In this document: piece by piece, positions 1-8,900 of the stretch
How positions within the stretch are numbered: position 1 is the first letter of the stretch
How the letters are laid out: the number at the start of each line of letters is the position of its first letter
Source: a virus
Length of the DNA: 64,000 bases
Virus record (IMG/VR): IMGVR_UViG_3300042350_001802
Location: 62,001-126,000 of that record
Strand: one strand, 5' to 3'
Notes under the pieces: model-generated
What the model saw: only the letters and a program-made list of their open reading frames with translations
The model's database searches: none
What the model was told of the DNA's origin: nothing
Position numbers and translations under genes: made by a program

Positions 1-716
1 TACCAAGCATTCGTCCTTACATTTTACATAAACACTGGATAGCTCGTCCTGAGTTAGAAAAGGAAACAGTGTTCTATCATGATTCTGATATTATTTTAAG
101 TAAACCTTTTGCTTTCCAACATCTTTCAGAAGGAGATACTTGCTATGTAGCTGATACTATTAGTTACATAGGAGCTAATTATGTACGTAGTAAAGGTGAG
201 CACTATTTAGATATTATGACATCTATTGTAGGTGTCGATAAGCAACTAGTTATAGATAACGAAAAAGATAGTGGTGGTGCTCAGTATATCATTAAAGATA
301 TAGATGCACTTTTTTGGGAAACTATGTATCATGATGTTGAAGAGATGTATACCACTGTAAATCAAATGATTGCGGAAGATAAAGCTAAAGATCCATCACA
401 TCATGAGATTCAAATATGGTGCGCTGACATGTGGTGTTTACTTTGGGGACTTTGGAAGCGCGGTAAAGAGGTGAAAGTTACACAAGAACTATCTTTTTCT
501 TGGGGGACATCTAATATAGAGCAGTGGGATATGCATAATATCTTTCACAATGCTGGTGTAACTCACGAAAGAGCTAATGAATTATTCTACAAAGGAGCAT
601 ATATACATACACTTCCTTTTGATGATGTAAGTAAAAAGACTTATAGTGATAAGTTTTGTTCTATTAAGTATGTAGATGAAATCTTAAAAACAAAGGAGGT
701 GACATGTTTAAAATAA
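1..716 (+). CDS. Glycosyltransferase-like protein, 5'-truncated by the window edge
   Basis: The reading frame is open from base 3, and its first in-window codons (P-S-I-R-P-Y) run without a stop into the downstream protein, so the true start lies before the window. The GTG at 69 is probably internal. A hydrophobic strand ending in HDSD (codons at 78-89) resembles the DxD metal/nucleotide-sugar site of GT-A glycosyltransferases, which transfer sugars from activated donors. It overlaps the next gene by 13 bases, and all three genes to 2007 look like one glycan-modification operon. The acceptor (virion glycan, host envelope or DNA) cannot be told. The glycosyltransferase call rests on the DxD-like motif and the neighbours. 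Confidence 0.6.
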   Translation, partial: PSIRPYILHKHWIARPELEKETVFYHDSDIILSKPFAFQHLSEGDTCYVADTISYIGANYVRSKGEHYLDIMTSIVGVDKQLVIDNEKDSGGAQYIIKDIDALFWETMYHDVEEMYTTVNQMIAEDKAKDPSHHEIQIWCADMWCLLWGLWKRGKEVKVTQELSFSWGTSNIEQWDMHNIFHNAGVTHERANELFYKGAYIHTLPFDDVSKKTYSDKFCSIKYVDEILKTKEVTCLK

Positions 717-1177
717 ATAGTGAAGAACCAAAAGAGCATTGGTCATTTTTAGATATATCTGGAAAGATTGTATTAGATCTAGGATGTGGTAAGTTCTACT
801 CATCTATATCTACAGCACAGTGGTTTTTAAATGAGGGTGCTGCAAAGGTAATAGGGGTAGATCTTTCTAAAGAAGGTATTGAAGACTCTAAACTTGTAGC
901 ATATGCTAAAGCTGTTTCTAGTAAAGAAGACCTTGAATACTTTCTGCATTATATGCCAGAGATTATTAAGTGTGATATTGAAGGTGCTGAAATATATTTT
1001 GATGAGATTGAACAGCTTCCTACATCTGTAAAACAGTTTGCTGTAGAATACCACGATAACAATCTTAAGACAATCTGTGAGAAAGCTATTCAAAGATGGG
1101 GTTTTACTAATGTTGAACTATATCAGTTGTTTAACGAAAATACAGACCGAGTGGGGGTCTTACACGCATGGAAATAA
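704..1177 (+). CDS. FkbM-like SAM-dependent methyltransferase (short form)
   Basis: A 157-aa class I methyltransferase. Residues 22-29 contain the SAM-binding glycine motif (LDLGCG), followed by an acidic strand end (GVDLS, 51-55). A CDIEGAE segment at 90-96 matches the K/C-D-V/I-E-G-x-E signature of FkbM-type O-methyltransferases, which often methylate sugars. It is shorter than typical FkbM proteins (about 200-250 aa), so it is a compact version. An unusually strong Shine-Dalgarno (AAAGGAGGTGA at 692-702) precedes the ATG inside the end of the upstream gene. It overlaps the following glycosyltransferase gene by 10 bases, suggesting coupled translation and joint action on one glycan. Confidence 0.75.
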   Translation: MFKINSEEPKEHWSFLDISGKIVLDLGCGKFYSSISTAQWFLNEGAAKVIGVDLSKEGIEDSKLVAYAKAVSSKEDLEYFLHYMPEIIKCDIEGAEIYFDEIEQLPTSVKQFAVEYHDNNLKTICEKAIQRWGFTNVELYQLFNENTDRVGVLHAWK

Positions 1178-2007
1178 TTAAAGCAACATACGGTGGTGCA
1201 GATGTTACATCTGTTATAAAAGCTAGAATTAAGAATGGACAGCTAAGGATGAAAGTGTCTAACGATACTTTAGGTGACCCAGCTCCAGGTACTTTTAAGT
1301 TTTTAGAAGTGATTCATTCTGAGGGTATTAAGAAAGTTCCAGAAGGTTCCTACATCACTCTTCCAGAATCACAGATTAACAAACTTGGTATCTGGTATTC
1401 TAATAACAACCATGATAAAACAGTTAGGGAATCCGTAATGAATCTTCAACGATTTGAAAACGTCGCGGATATTCTTACATGCGTATGGAATCCCATACCT
1501 GGAAATCCTTTCTATGAGGTGAGTGCTATGACTAAAAGTAGCAGTCATCTCAATATCGTAATCCAGATCTTACAACTTTTATATGCTGCAAAGTCTAGTG
1601 GTAAGTATAAGTATGTCAGCTTTTTAGAGCATGATGTATTGTATCCAGATGGATACTTTAACTTCCCTGACTTTGAGACTGGCATCATGACTAATATGAA
1701 CTACATTGGTATTTGCGAAGCAGGTTTCCAGAGAAAGACAGCTAACCATGAACCTCTTCATCAGATGACAATGATCTTTACAGAAGCTATAGATCACTTT
1801 GAAAACTTAGTAAAGGAAGCTATAGAAAAAGGTGGTGTGCTTGTAGAACCTAATCCAGGTAGAAAACAGTGGATGTGTGCAAATCCTGCAATCCATGTAA
1901 ATCACGGTAGACACTTTACATCCCACTTTAGTATATACAGTAGGGATACATATGAAGAAGATGCTTTCTGGGGAAAAGCTGATTCTTTGATTAATAAACT
2001 ATTCTAA
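1168..2007 (+). CDS. Glycosyltransferase-like protein with N-terminal DUF3395-like domain
   Basis: This 279-aa protein has two parts. Residues 1-70 follow the pattern of the DUF3395 domain found at the C-terminus of DnaJC11-like proteins: YGGADVT near the start, then D-P-x-P-G, then a K-F-L-E-V strand and a LP ending. Residues from about 75 look like a GT-A-like catalytic domain, with SFLEHDVLYP around D156 in the place of a DxD motif and conserved W/H residues late (NHGRHFTSH). It is the last gene of the glycan cassette and is followed by a strong terminator. The acceptor is unknown. The DUF3395 resemblance is from memory of the family pattern. Confidence 0.6.
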   Translation: MEIIKATYGGADVTSVIKARIKNGQLRMKVSNDTLGDPAPGTFKFLEVIHSEGIKKVPEGSYITLPESQINKLGIWYSNNNHDKTVRESVMNLQRFENVADILTCVWNPIPGNPFYEVSAMTKSSSHLNIVIQILQLLYAAKSSGKYKYVSFLEHDVLYPDGYFNFPDFETGIMTNMNYIGICEAGFQRKTANHEPLHQMTMIFTEAIDHFENLVKEAIEKGGVLVEPNPGRKQWMCANPAIHVNHGRHFTSHFSIYSRDTYEEDAFWGKADSLINKLF

Positions 2008-2015
2008 AATACAAA

Positions 2016-2079
2016 GTCAGGTTTGTTGGTTTTCCTGACAAAACCCCCGTCGTTTCTACGTCTGGGGGTTTATTTTTTT
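2016..2079 (+). terminator. Double hairpin with T-run closing the glycan operon
   Basis: A first hairpin pairs GTCAGG (2016-2021) with CCTGAC (2034-2039). A second, stronger one pairs AAACCCCC (2041-2048) with GGGGGTTT (2064-2071) and is followed by ATTTTTTT (2072-2079), the form of an intrinsic terminator on the plus strand. It separates the glycan genes from the virion block. Confidence 0.85.
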
Positions 2080-2131
2080 ATACGGAAAAGTATTTGTAAT
2101 ATTGTTTAACTTAACCCATTAATATACCCAT

Positions 2132-3445
2132 ATGAATCTTATCAATCAAGTGTATGATTCACTTAAGCTAAAGAAGAGTGATGCCTTCTGTGCAGCAAAG
2201 ATAGGAATTTCCCTGGAGAAATACCGTCAACTCAAGCAACAAATTACTAACATAAAATCCTTAGTGCAAGACGATATGGATGGAATGATGAAGGATGTTA
2301 TTAATAAACGAATGCTTGATATTATAGATGACGATACTATTTTAAATAATTATGTTGGAGAACTTGAGGACCAACTGACCGACGCGCTAAACCATAAAAA
2401 GGAGCGCGTCGTTGAGTTTAAGGAGGATCTTGAAGATGGTACAGCTGAGATAAAGGGGATAGCTTTTGCTGAACCTAAGAGTCCTGAAGAAATCATTCGT
2501 ATTCTTAAGATTGACACTGATAAGTGGAAACTCTCATCCTATTGGAATAAGCAGCATAAAGACTACTGGTTAATTTCTGCAATGGTAACACAGGTGAAGC
2601 AGGAACCCCAAGATCTGCTTGTAAAGGTGCTAGAGAACTTTAATCCTTTTACACAGGTACTTCCAGAACCTAAGATTACAGATAAGTTTATAAACCCTTC
2701 TGTAGCAGTGCTTTCTATACAAGATCTACACTTTGGTAAGGAGGGTAATGATGGGGTGGTAAAAGACTTCAAAGATGCTATAACTAACTTAGTATTAAGA
2801 GCTTATCATTCGCATATGCTTGCGAAAATTATCTATGTTATTGGGGGTGACCTTCTTAATATGGATACTTTTAATGGAGGAACTACTAGTGGAACAATTG
2901 TAGATAATGAGCAAAGAGCACAGCAAGCTTACCAGGACGCTTTTAATGCTATGTACTGGTCTATCAACTACTTAGCAGAGTTTACGCACGATTTACACGT
3001 TGTTTATTTACCAGGTAACCATGACCGCTTAAGTTCTTTTCATCTTGCTCACGCTCTATCTAAATGTTTTAACGATGATAGGGTGAAGTTTGATGTAGAG
3101 TATGCTGAAAGAAAGGTGGTTACATACGGAAATAACTTCTTTGCTTTTGAGCATGGAGATGTTACTAAGAAAAACACACCCCTAGTTTATGCTACAGAAT
3201 TTGCAAATGATTGGGGATCAACTATTTATAGAACTTGCTACACTGGACATTTCCATAGCAAGAAAACTATAGAATTTGTTACAGAGAATGAACACCACGG
3301 GTTCTCTATAAAGCACCTACCTAGTCTTTCTAAGACTGATTATTGGCACTATCATAATAAGTTCACAGGTGCTAAGCGTCAAGCAGTTATGGAGCTTCAT
3401 GACAAGGAAAAGGGTAAAATTAGTGAGTTTGTATATACAGCTTAA
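2132..3445 (+). CDS. Calcineurin-like metallophosphoesterase
   Basis: A 437-aa protein. The C-terminal part carries the full two-metal phosphoesterase signature: D198-L-H200, G-G-D240, G295-N-H-D298, a histidine in FEHGD (H341) and G372-H-F-H375. The first ~190 residues are helical with a possible helix-turn-helix near the start (AAKIGISLEKYRQL) and an acidic middle. Members of this family cleave phosphodiesters; phage relatives are often annotated as SbcD-like DNA exonucleases, but no SbcC partner is visible here. It opens the virion block after a terminator, so it may process DNA during packaging or entry. The catalytic class is well supported, the substrate is not. Confidence 0.85.
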   Translation: MNLINQVYDSLKLKKSDAFCAAKIGISLEKYRQLKQQITNIKSLVQDDMDGMMKDVINKRMLDIIDDDTILNNYVGELEDQLTDALNHKKERVVEFKEDLEDGTAEIKGIAFAEPKSPEEIIRILKIDTDKWKLSSYWNKQHKDYWLISAMVTQVKQEPQDLLVKVLENFNPFTQVLPEPKITDKFINPSVAVLSIQDLHFGKEGNDGVVKDFKDAITNLVLRAYHSHMLAKIIYVIGGDLLNMDTFNGGTTSGTIVDNEQRAQQAYQDAFNAMYWSINYLAEFTHDLHVVYLPGNHDRLSSFHLAHALSKCFNDDRVKFDVEYAERKVVTYGNNFFAFEHGDVTKKNTPLVYATEFANDWGSTIYRTCYTGHFHSKKTIEFVTENEHHGFSIKHLPSLSKTDYWHYHNKFTGAKRQAVMELHDKEKGKISEFVYTA

Positions 3446-3507
3446 ACTCTATAAGTTTAGATAGGTTTATTGGTATTTTTTTCGTAAATTATTAATGTAG
3501 ATAGCTC
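3443..3507 (+). promoter_or_regulatory. Intergenic element with AAACT/AGTTT inverted repeat, possible late promoter
   Basis: The 62-base gap after the phosphoesterase gene contains TAAACT (3443-3448) and AGTTTA (3454-3459) as an inverted repeat. The 11-mer TATAAGTTTAG (3450-3460) recurs at 19406-19416 in the same position after a stop codon. Further on comes GTTTATTGGTAT, similar to GATTTATTGTTAT in the 19.4 kb gap. This suggests a shared control element; its role is inferred. Confidence 0.35.
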
Positions 3508-4092
3508 TTGAGTAAACTATTTAGAAAACCAGATCTTAATGCTCCTAGATTTAGGGCTAAAAGACTGAAAATATTAAACGCTGAGTTTTACAATGCGTTT
3601 AGAGCGGAAAATCCAAAGTTCTCCTATTTATCAAATGATGATATTAAGGAGATAGTGAATGAGGTGAATGGTAAACTTTGGAATACGGTGATAGATGAAA
3701 GAGATGGTGTAGAACTACCAGAACAGTTAGGATACATCTTTATAGGAAGTTGTCCAGCTAAAGGGATGAATAAAGATTATAAAACTTCTGGAGAACTACA
3801 GCAGGTGATTCAACATCGTAATTGGGAATCAGATAGTTATCTAGCTAAGATCTTTTATACAAACTATGGATCTAAATACAGATTCCATTTTTCTAAACTG
3901 TGGGGATTTAAACCTGTAAGACAGTTTTCTAGGAAGGTGGGTCAGACATATCCTGAACAATATCTCAAGTATGTTTATGTAGATAACAAGAAAAGAATTA
4001 ATGAGATGTTTAAGAGAAAGTCGTATAAGATGAATAGAGAAAAGATTGAACAAGAAATGATGAAGACATACAATGAATTTGATCTAGATTAA
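3508..4092 (+). CDS. Conserved virion-block protein of unknown function
   Basis: A basic 194-aa protein with no domain I can name. The frame begins with TTG at 3508 (L-S-K-L-F-R); the nearby ATG at 3495 is followed at once by TAG, so TTG is the best start, which is unusual among its neighbours. The middle contains LPEQLGYIFIGSC and a W-G-F-K-P-V segment; the C-terminus is rich in Lys/Arg. It sits between the phosphoesterase and the neck proteins in a late operon, so a structural or assembly role is plausible but unproven. Confidence 0.6.
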   Translation: MSKLFRKPDLNAPRFRAKRLKILNAEFYNAFRAENPKFSYLSNDDIKEIVNEVNGKLWNTVIDERDGVELPEQLGYIFIGSCPAKGMNKDYKTSGELQQVIQHRNWESDSYLAKIFYTNYGSKYRFHFSKLWGFKPVRQFSRKVGQTYPEQYLKYVYVDNKKRINEMFKRKSYKMNREKIEQEMMKTYNEFDLD

Positions 4093-4101
4093 ACTTATGA
4101 C

Positions 4102-4773
4102 ATGACGACTATAGGAGAAGCAATATCAAGAGTGCGTAACTTAATTAAAGCAGTTAAGCAGGATGCGTTCCTAACAGATCGTTTTCTTTATAGTCTTATT
4201 TCTAAGCACGCGCATTGGTTGATGAAGCGAGAGGATTCTAAGAATAAGCTTATGAGGTTTTCTTCTGTTATGCAAACTATTGATGTATTGGAACTTGAAG
4301 AGGTTGATAAGATAGAAGCGCAATGTGCTGGTATTAAAACAAACTGTACGATTAAAAGATCTTGCAGAGAGGTTCCTACATTTATGCAGGGATATTACGG
4401 ACCATTAATTCGTTCTATTACATCATTAGATGGATCTCAAGTGCTACAACCTACAAATCCATCTACATATACAGCAATGACTGCTAGTAGTTCTTTTAAG
4501 TATAACAAGACTAAATACTACTGGTATTTAAATGACTATCTCTACTTTCCAGATTTAGAATGGGATGCTGTACGTATAGAAGCAATTTTTGAAGATGATA
4601 TTACATCTTATAACTGTGATACTTGCGATGATTGTGTTCTTAGAACTGACCAACAATTTAATGTCCCAGATTATTTACACGCTGAGGTTGAAAGTAATGT
4701 GATGAAAGATCTTAGTATAATGTTACAAATACCATCAGACGTGCAATCAGATAAGCAAAATCCGTTACGATAA
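4102..4773 (+). CDS. Probable neck/ring (tail adaptor) structural protein
   Basis: A 223-aa protein with an amphipathic helical N-terminus (FLTDRFLYSLISKHAHWLMK around residues 24-43) and a beta-rich C-terminal half with cysteines (NCDTCDDC). The order small adaptor, second adaptor, very large muzzle protein matches the connector region of crAss-like podoviruses, where ring proteins sit between portal and muzzle. Its TAA overlaps the ATG of the next gene by one base, pointing to coupled synthesis of partner proteins. The assignment relies on N-terminal pattern and gene order, not on a catalytic motif. Confidence 0.6.
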   Translation: MTTIGEAISRVRNLIKAVKQDAFLTDRFLYSLISKHAHWLMKREDSKNKLMRFSSVMQTIDVLELEEVDKIEAQCAGIKTNCTIKRSCREVPTFMQGYYGPLIRSITSLDGSQVLQPTNPSTYTAMTASSSFKYNKTKYYWYLNDYLYFPDLEWDAVRIEAIFEDDITSYNCDTCDDCVLRTDQQFNVPDYLHAEVESNVMKDLSIMLQIPSDVQSDKQNPLR

Positions 4774-5612
4774 TGGCACTAACAGAACCTAAATATAAAA
4801 CGTTTGATCAACTTCTTTCGGATGTAACAACTGATTTTTACAGTTTTGATCTGGAAGGAATGATTGATCCTCAGCAACTTATTAAGGTTGCGCAGCGTGT
4901 TAACTACGAACTTGGTCTTCGTATTTATTCACCTAAAGACGCTGTATTAAATATTGAGAAAGGAAAAGCTCGTCTTCCCTTAGACTTTTATGTTTTAAAC
5001 TATGCAAATCTTTGTGGTAAATATACTGTACTAGAACCAGTAATAAGTGGTACACAAATTGAAGAAAGAGTATTAGATCCTTCTTACACTAATGATAACC
5101 CTTGTAGTGTAAAACCATGTGTATCTGCTTGTGGTAATTATGTAAACTTAGTACAAACACTTAAGTCTGAGATTAGAACATACGAAGTTTTCTATCCTTT
5201 AAATATTAAACAGGGTAAACTTGTATCGTTGGATTGTCCAAATTTAAAGGTGGAAAGTGTAAACTCAGCATATTTAAAAGATGGTTTTTTATATTCAGAT
5301 CTTGAACAAGCTGTAGTACATATTAACTATATGGGCAACTTAGAAGATGAGCAAGGGAATCTTTTGGTATATGATAATCCACTCATTAATGAGTTTTATG
5401 AATATGCTCTGAAGCAACGTATTCTTGAGAATCTTTATTTGAATGGAGAAGATGTATCTCAAAGAATATCTCTTATAGAGCAAAGACTCAGAGCAGCTCG
5501 AAATAATGCTCTCACTATTACAAATATGCCTGATTATGAGGAGTTGAAAAATGTGTGGGAGACAAACAGAAAAGCAATGTATGGAAAATACTACGCAATG
5601 TTCAAACGATAA
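4773..5612 (+). CDS. Probable second neck/ring structural protein
   Basis: A 279-aa protein starting at the ATG that shares its A with the upstream stop codon. The N-terminal helix (FDQLLSDVTTDF, then QLIKVAQRVNYELG) resembles podoviral tail-adaptor proteins; the middle is beta-rich and the C-terminus is a long helix (ERLRAARNNALTITNM). Together with 4102-4773 it precedes the muzzle-like gene, so it likely forms a ring of the connector. No enzymatic motif is present. Confidence 0.6.
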   Translation: MALTEPKYKTFDQLLSDVTTDFYSFDLEGMIDPQQLIKVAQRVNYELGLRIYSPKDAVLNIEKGKARLPLDFYVLNYANLCGKYTVLEPVISGTQIEERVLDPSYTNDNPCSVKPCVSACGNYVNLVQTLKSEIRTYEVFYPLNIKQGKLVSLDCPNLKVESVNSAYLKDGFLYSDLEQAVVHINYMGNLEDEQGNLLVYDNPLINEFYEYALKQRILENLYLNGEDVSQRISLIEQRLRAARNNALTITNMPDYEELKNVWETNRKAMYGKYYAMFKR

Positions 5613-5973
5613 AAAGAAACTTAGGGTTGTCAAGAGTCTTAAAATACCTGTTTATGGATGCACACTTCAGTTCATTATAACTGATGTGCTAATTGATGAA
5701 GTAAACAAGATTTATAAGAAATATGACATCCCTGAACTTTTTACTGACTATGCGGAAGGATGTTTAATAAGTTCGGATATAGATTTATACATAGTAGTTT
5801 TTGAAGATAGATACTTATCTCACAATACAATAGCACATGAAATCTTTCATGCTGTTACAAAAATAACTGAGGACAGAGGAATTGAGGATGATGAACAACA
5901 AGCATGGTTATGTGGATGGGTTACAGAACACTTGTATAAATTTATAGCAAAGAAGAATCTTACAGTTAAGTAA
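5578..5973 (+). CDS. Small zinc metallopeptidase-like protein (HEIFH)
   Basis: The open frame reaches back to an ATG at 5551, but that start would overlap the upstream gene by 62 bases; I prefer the ATG at 5578 (131 aa, 35-base overlap). Residues 87-91 read H-E-I-F-H, a zincin HExxH signature where two His bind zinc and Glu activates water, inside a hydrophobic helix (NTIAHEIFHAV). A downstream D/E-rich segment (IEDDEQQAW) may supply the third ligand. It lies between neck and muzzle genes, so it could act in virion maturation or be packaged. Substrate unknown. Confidence 0.7.
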   Translation, partial: CMENTTQCSNDKKKLRVVKSLKIPVYGCTLQFIITDVLIDEVNKIYKKYDIPELFTDYAEGCLISSDIDLYIVVFEDRYLSHNTIAHEIFHAVTKITEDRGIEDDEQQAWLCGWVTEHLYKFIAKKNLTVK

Positions 5974-8900
5974 TGGCAGAACAACAAAATACAAGTTCAA
6001 TTAAAACAAACATCTTTACCAAAGGAATGGTGAAGGATACAGATCCATCGTTTATTCCTGAAGGTGTTTGGACACATGCTCGTAATGCTGTTAATAATAC
6101 AGTGTTAGGTCAAGTGGGGGATATTGGTAATGAACCTGCAAATAAATACTGTACATCAGCTCCATTTACAGTTATAGGAATAGTTTCTTTAATTGAAGAT
6201 AAATGGGTTGTTTTTTCTACAAATGATGTTGATTCTGAGATTGGCATATTTGATGAATCTGAATGCTCCTATAAAAAGATTGTAAGAGATGCATGCTTAA
6301 ACTTTAAAACATCCCATCTTATAAAGGGGGTATCTCGTGAAAACTTTGACTGTACAAGATCCGTTTACTTTGTAGATTCTTTAAATCCAGATCGCGTTTT
6401 AAATCTTGATCGCGTCCCTTATATAGCAAAACGTAAAAGAAAGATTGGGGATAATTGTTACGTTGATGAGTATAGTGATAAACTAGATTGTGAAGCATTA
6501 CGTATTGCCCCTCTTATTGATAGTCCATGCATCTCATTAAAAAAATCAGATAGCTCAGGAACTCTTCCTAATGGATCATATCAGGTTGCTGTTGCTTATA
6601 GTAGCAATGGAATTAGACTTACAGATTACTTTCTTCCATCTAATATACAATCCTTATTTAATCATTCTAATGTTGCGGGGGCAGTAGAAGTTGGTATTTC
6701 TTTTATGGATAGTTCTTATGATGAGTTTGAACTAGTATTGATTAGTACCATAAGTGCTAACACTGTAGCCCGTAGTATTGGGTTTTATTCTACAAGATCT
6801 AAAACTATTCTTATAGATAGATTGGATGATGTAAGTCCCGCAGTTTCTCTTAGTGAGATTCCTTTGATTACACCATCTTATGAAACTTCAGATAATATAA
6901 CTGAAGTGAATGGGTATTTAGTACGTACTGGAATTTATACACGTCCTAATTTTAACTATCAACCTCAAGCAAACAATATAGTTACCAAATGGGTATCTGT
7001 AAATTTACCAGCTGACTATTATGTTAAAGGTGGTAATCAAACCTCGTACATGCGTGATGAGGTGTATTCTTTCTTTATCCGTTGGGTTTATAATACTGGA
7101 GATAGATCTGCATCCTATCATATTCCAGGTAGAAAAGCTATTGGTTCTGATAATAGAACTATTGGTGGTGCAGATGCATTAGAATCTGCTTCTGGTGTTG
7201 TTACTAGAAAGTGGGAAGCATATGATACTTCTGACATTACATCTACAACACAATATCAACTTCCAAATGGACAGGGAACTGTTATTGCAGAAGGTGTTAT
7301 GTCATACTGGGAATCTTCTGAATCTTATCCTGATGATAAACCGATCATTTGGGGAGATTTATGTGGCGATAAAATCCGTCATCATAAATTTCCTGATAAT
7401 TGCACAACTAATATTAATAGTAGCGATGGCGCTAACATTAATATACTGGGTGTTAAGTTTGAAAATATCAGTCATCCGTTGGATATTAACGGAAATCCTA
7501 TCCAATCTATAGTTGGATATGAAATCTTACGTGGATCTCGTGAAGGTAATAAAACAATTATTGCCAAGGGTATTCTTAATAATATGGGTGAATACGATCT
7601 TGATGAACAGATAACAGAACGTAAAGGACTATATTCTAACTATCCTTTTAATGATCTGCGTGTAGATCCATATTTAAGTAAGAAAGAAGTTAAAGGTGGA
7701 TGTGCAGGTAAGGGATATGAACCTATGGGTACATTTAAAAATGATGTATTTAGTTTTCATTCTCCAGAGACACAGTTCCAAGATCCGTTCTTAAATCCTT
7801 TTGAACTTAAGATACATGGTGAAATATCTGGATCGGTAGATGGTCAGTTTAAACCTGTATATAATCATCCAGAACAAAAAGCACTAAGAGATGCAGCTAT
7901 ATTTACAGCTGCTGTTATAGGTACTGGTATAGGATTAATTGCTGCTACAGGTGAAAAAACTACTTATAATGTTAGTGAAAGAGTTTCTACATCAGGATTA
8001 ACAATGACGCTTTTAGGAGCCTCAACAGGTACACTTGTTGATAATGGTTCTGGTATATTAGGATCAACAACAGATGTTTCTAGAAAACAATCCCCTGTTA
8101 CAGCTAACTTAGCACAATCTATAGCAACTCAAGTAGCTGGTGGATTTATCTTTGTTTCTTTCTTAGGGCAAGGAATGGAAGCTACTATAAAAGTATTAGA
8201 ATCTTTAATACCTTATAATAAGTTTGCATATCAATATAATGCGCATGGGTTTTATACCAACTATACATGTCCAAAACAAAGTAACACTCGTAGAAAAGTG
8301 CTTGATGCTCAGTATATTAATCCTTATTTACAAGAGTTTGGCATTGACTACAGAATTAATAATCTTTTTAGAAGTAGAATTGTAGCTGTTAGACTAGATA
8401 ATGAAATTGAACGTCCATCTGTAGTGGATGATAGTCGTGTTACAATAGGTAATTTACAACTTTGGAAAGATCCTACAAGACCTTTTAAAAGAACTACTTC
8501 TGCATATTATTCTTCTTTGAAGATTAAAATGGCGAGTCAATATGGTCAGATTGATAGTATTATACAAGTTCCTATATCTTCTTGTGTATATGCTACTGAA
8601 CCAAGTAAAGATCTTAAAATAACTTCTCCAGTTTTATTTGGTGGAGATATTTATATTAATCGATACACTGAAAAGAATACATTCTTCTTTTTTAACGATT
8701 GGTTGTTTGGTCAACCAGATGGGTATCAGTATGATTATATGCAGCATATAAACATTCCTTATCCTCGTTATTGGATGGATACCACTCAGTATGACTACAC
8801 TAAATTAATTGCACCTTTTGCAGCTGGTATTGGTTCAGCAGCACTTTCAAGTTTAGCATTAGAAAGAATTTGGAAAAGAAGTTTAGCAAGAACAGAACAA

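Noticed and set aside
69-71. GTG at 69 as the start of the first gene
   Set aside because: The frame is open upstream to base 3 with sensible residues (P-S-I-R-P-Y-I-L-H), so the gene is truncated by the window rather than starting at 69.
7195-7512. Plus-strand frame of 105 codons within the muzzle-like gene
   Set aside because: It is out of frame with an intact 1627-codon gene and encodes a Leu/Ile-rich string; no start context supports it.
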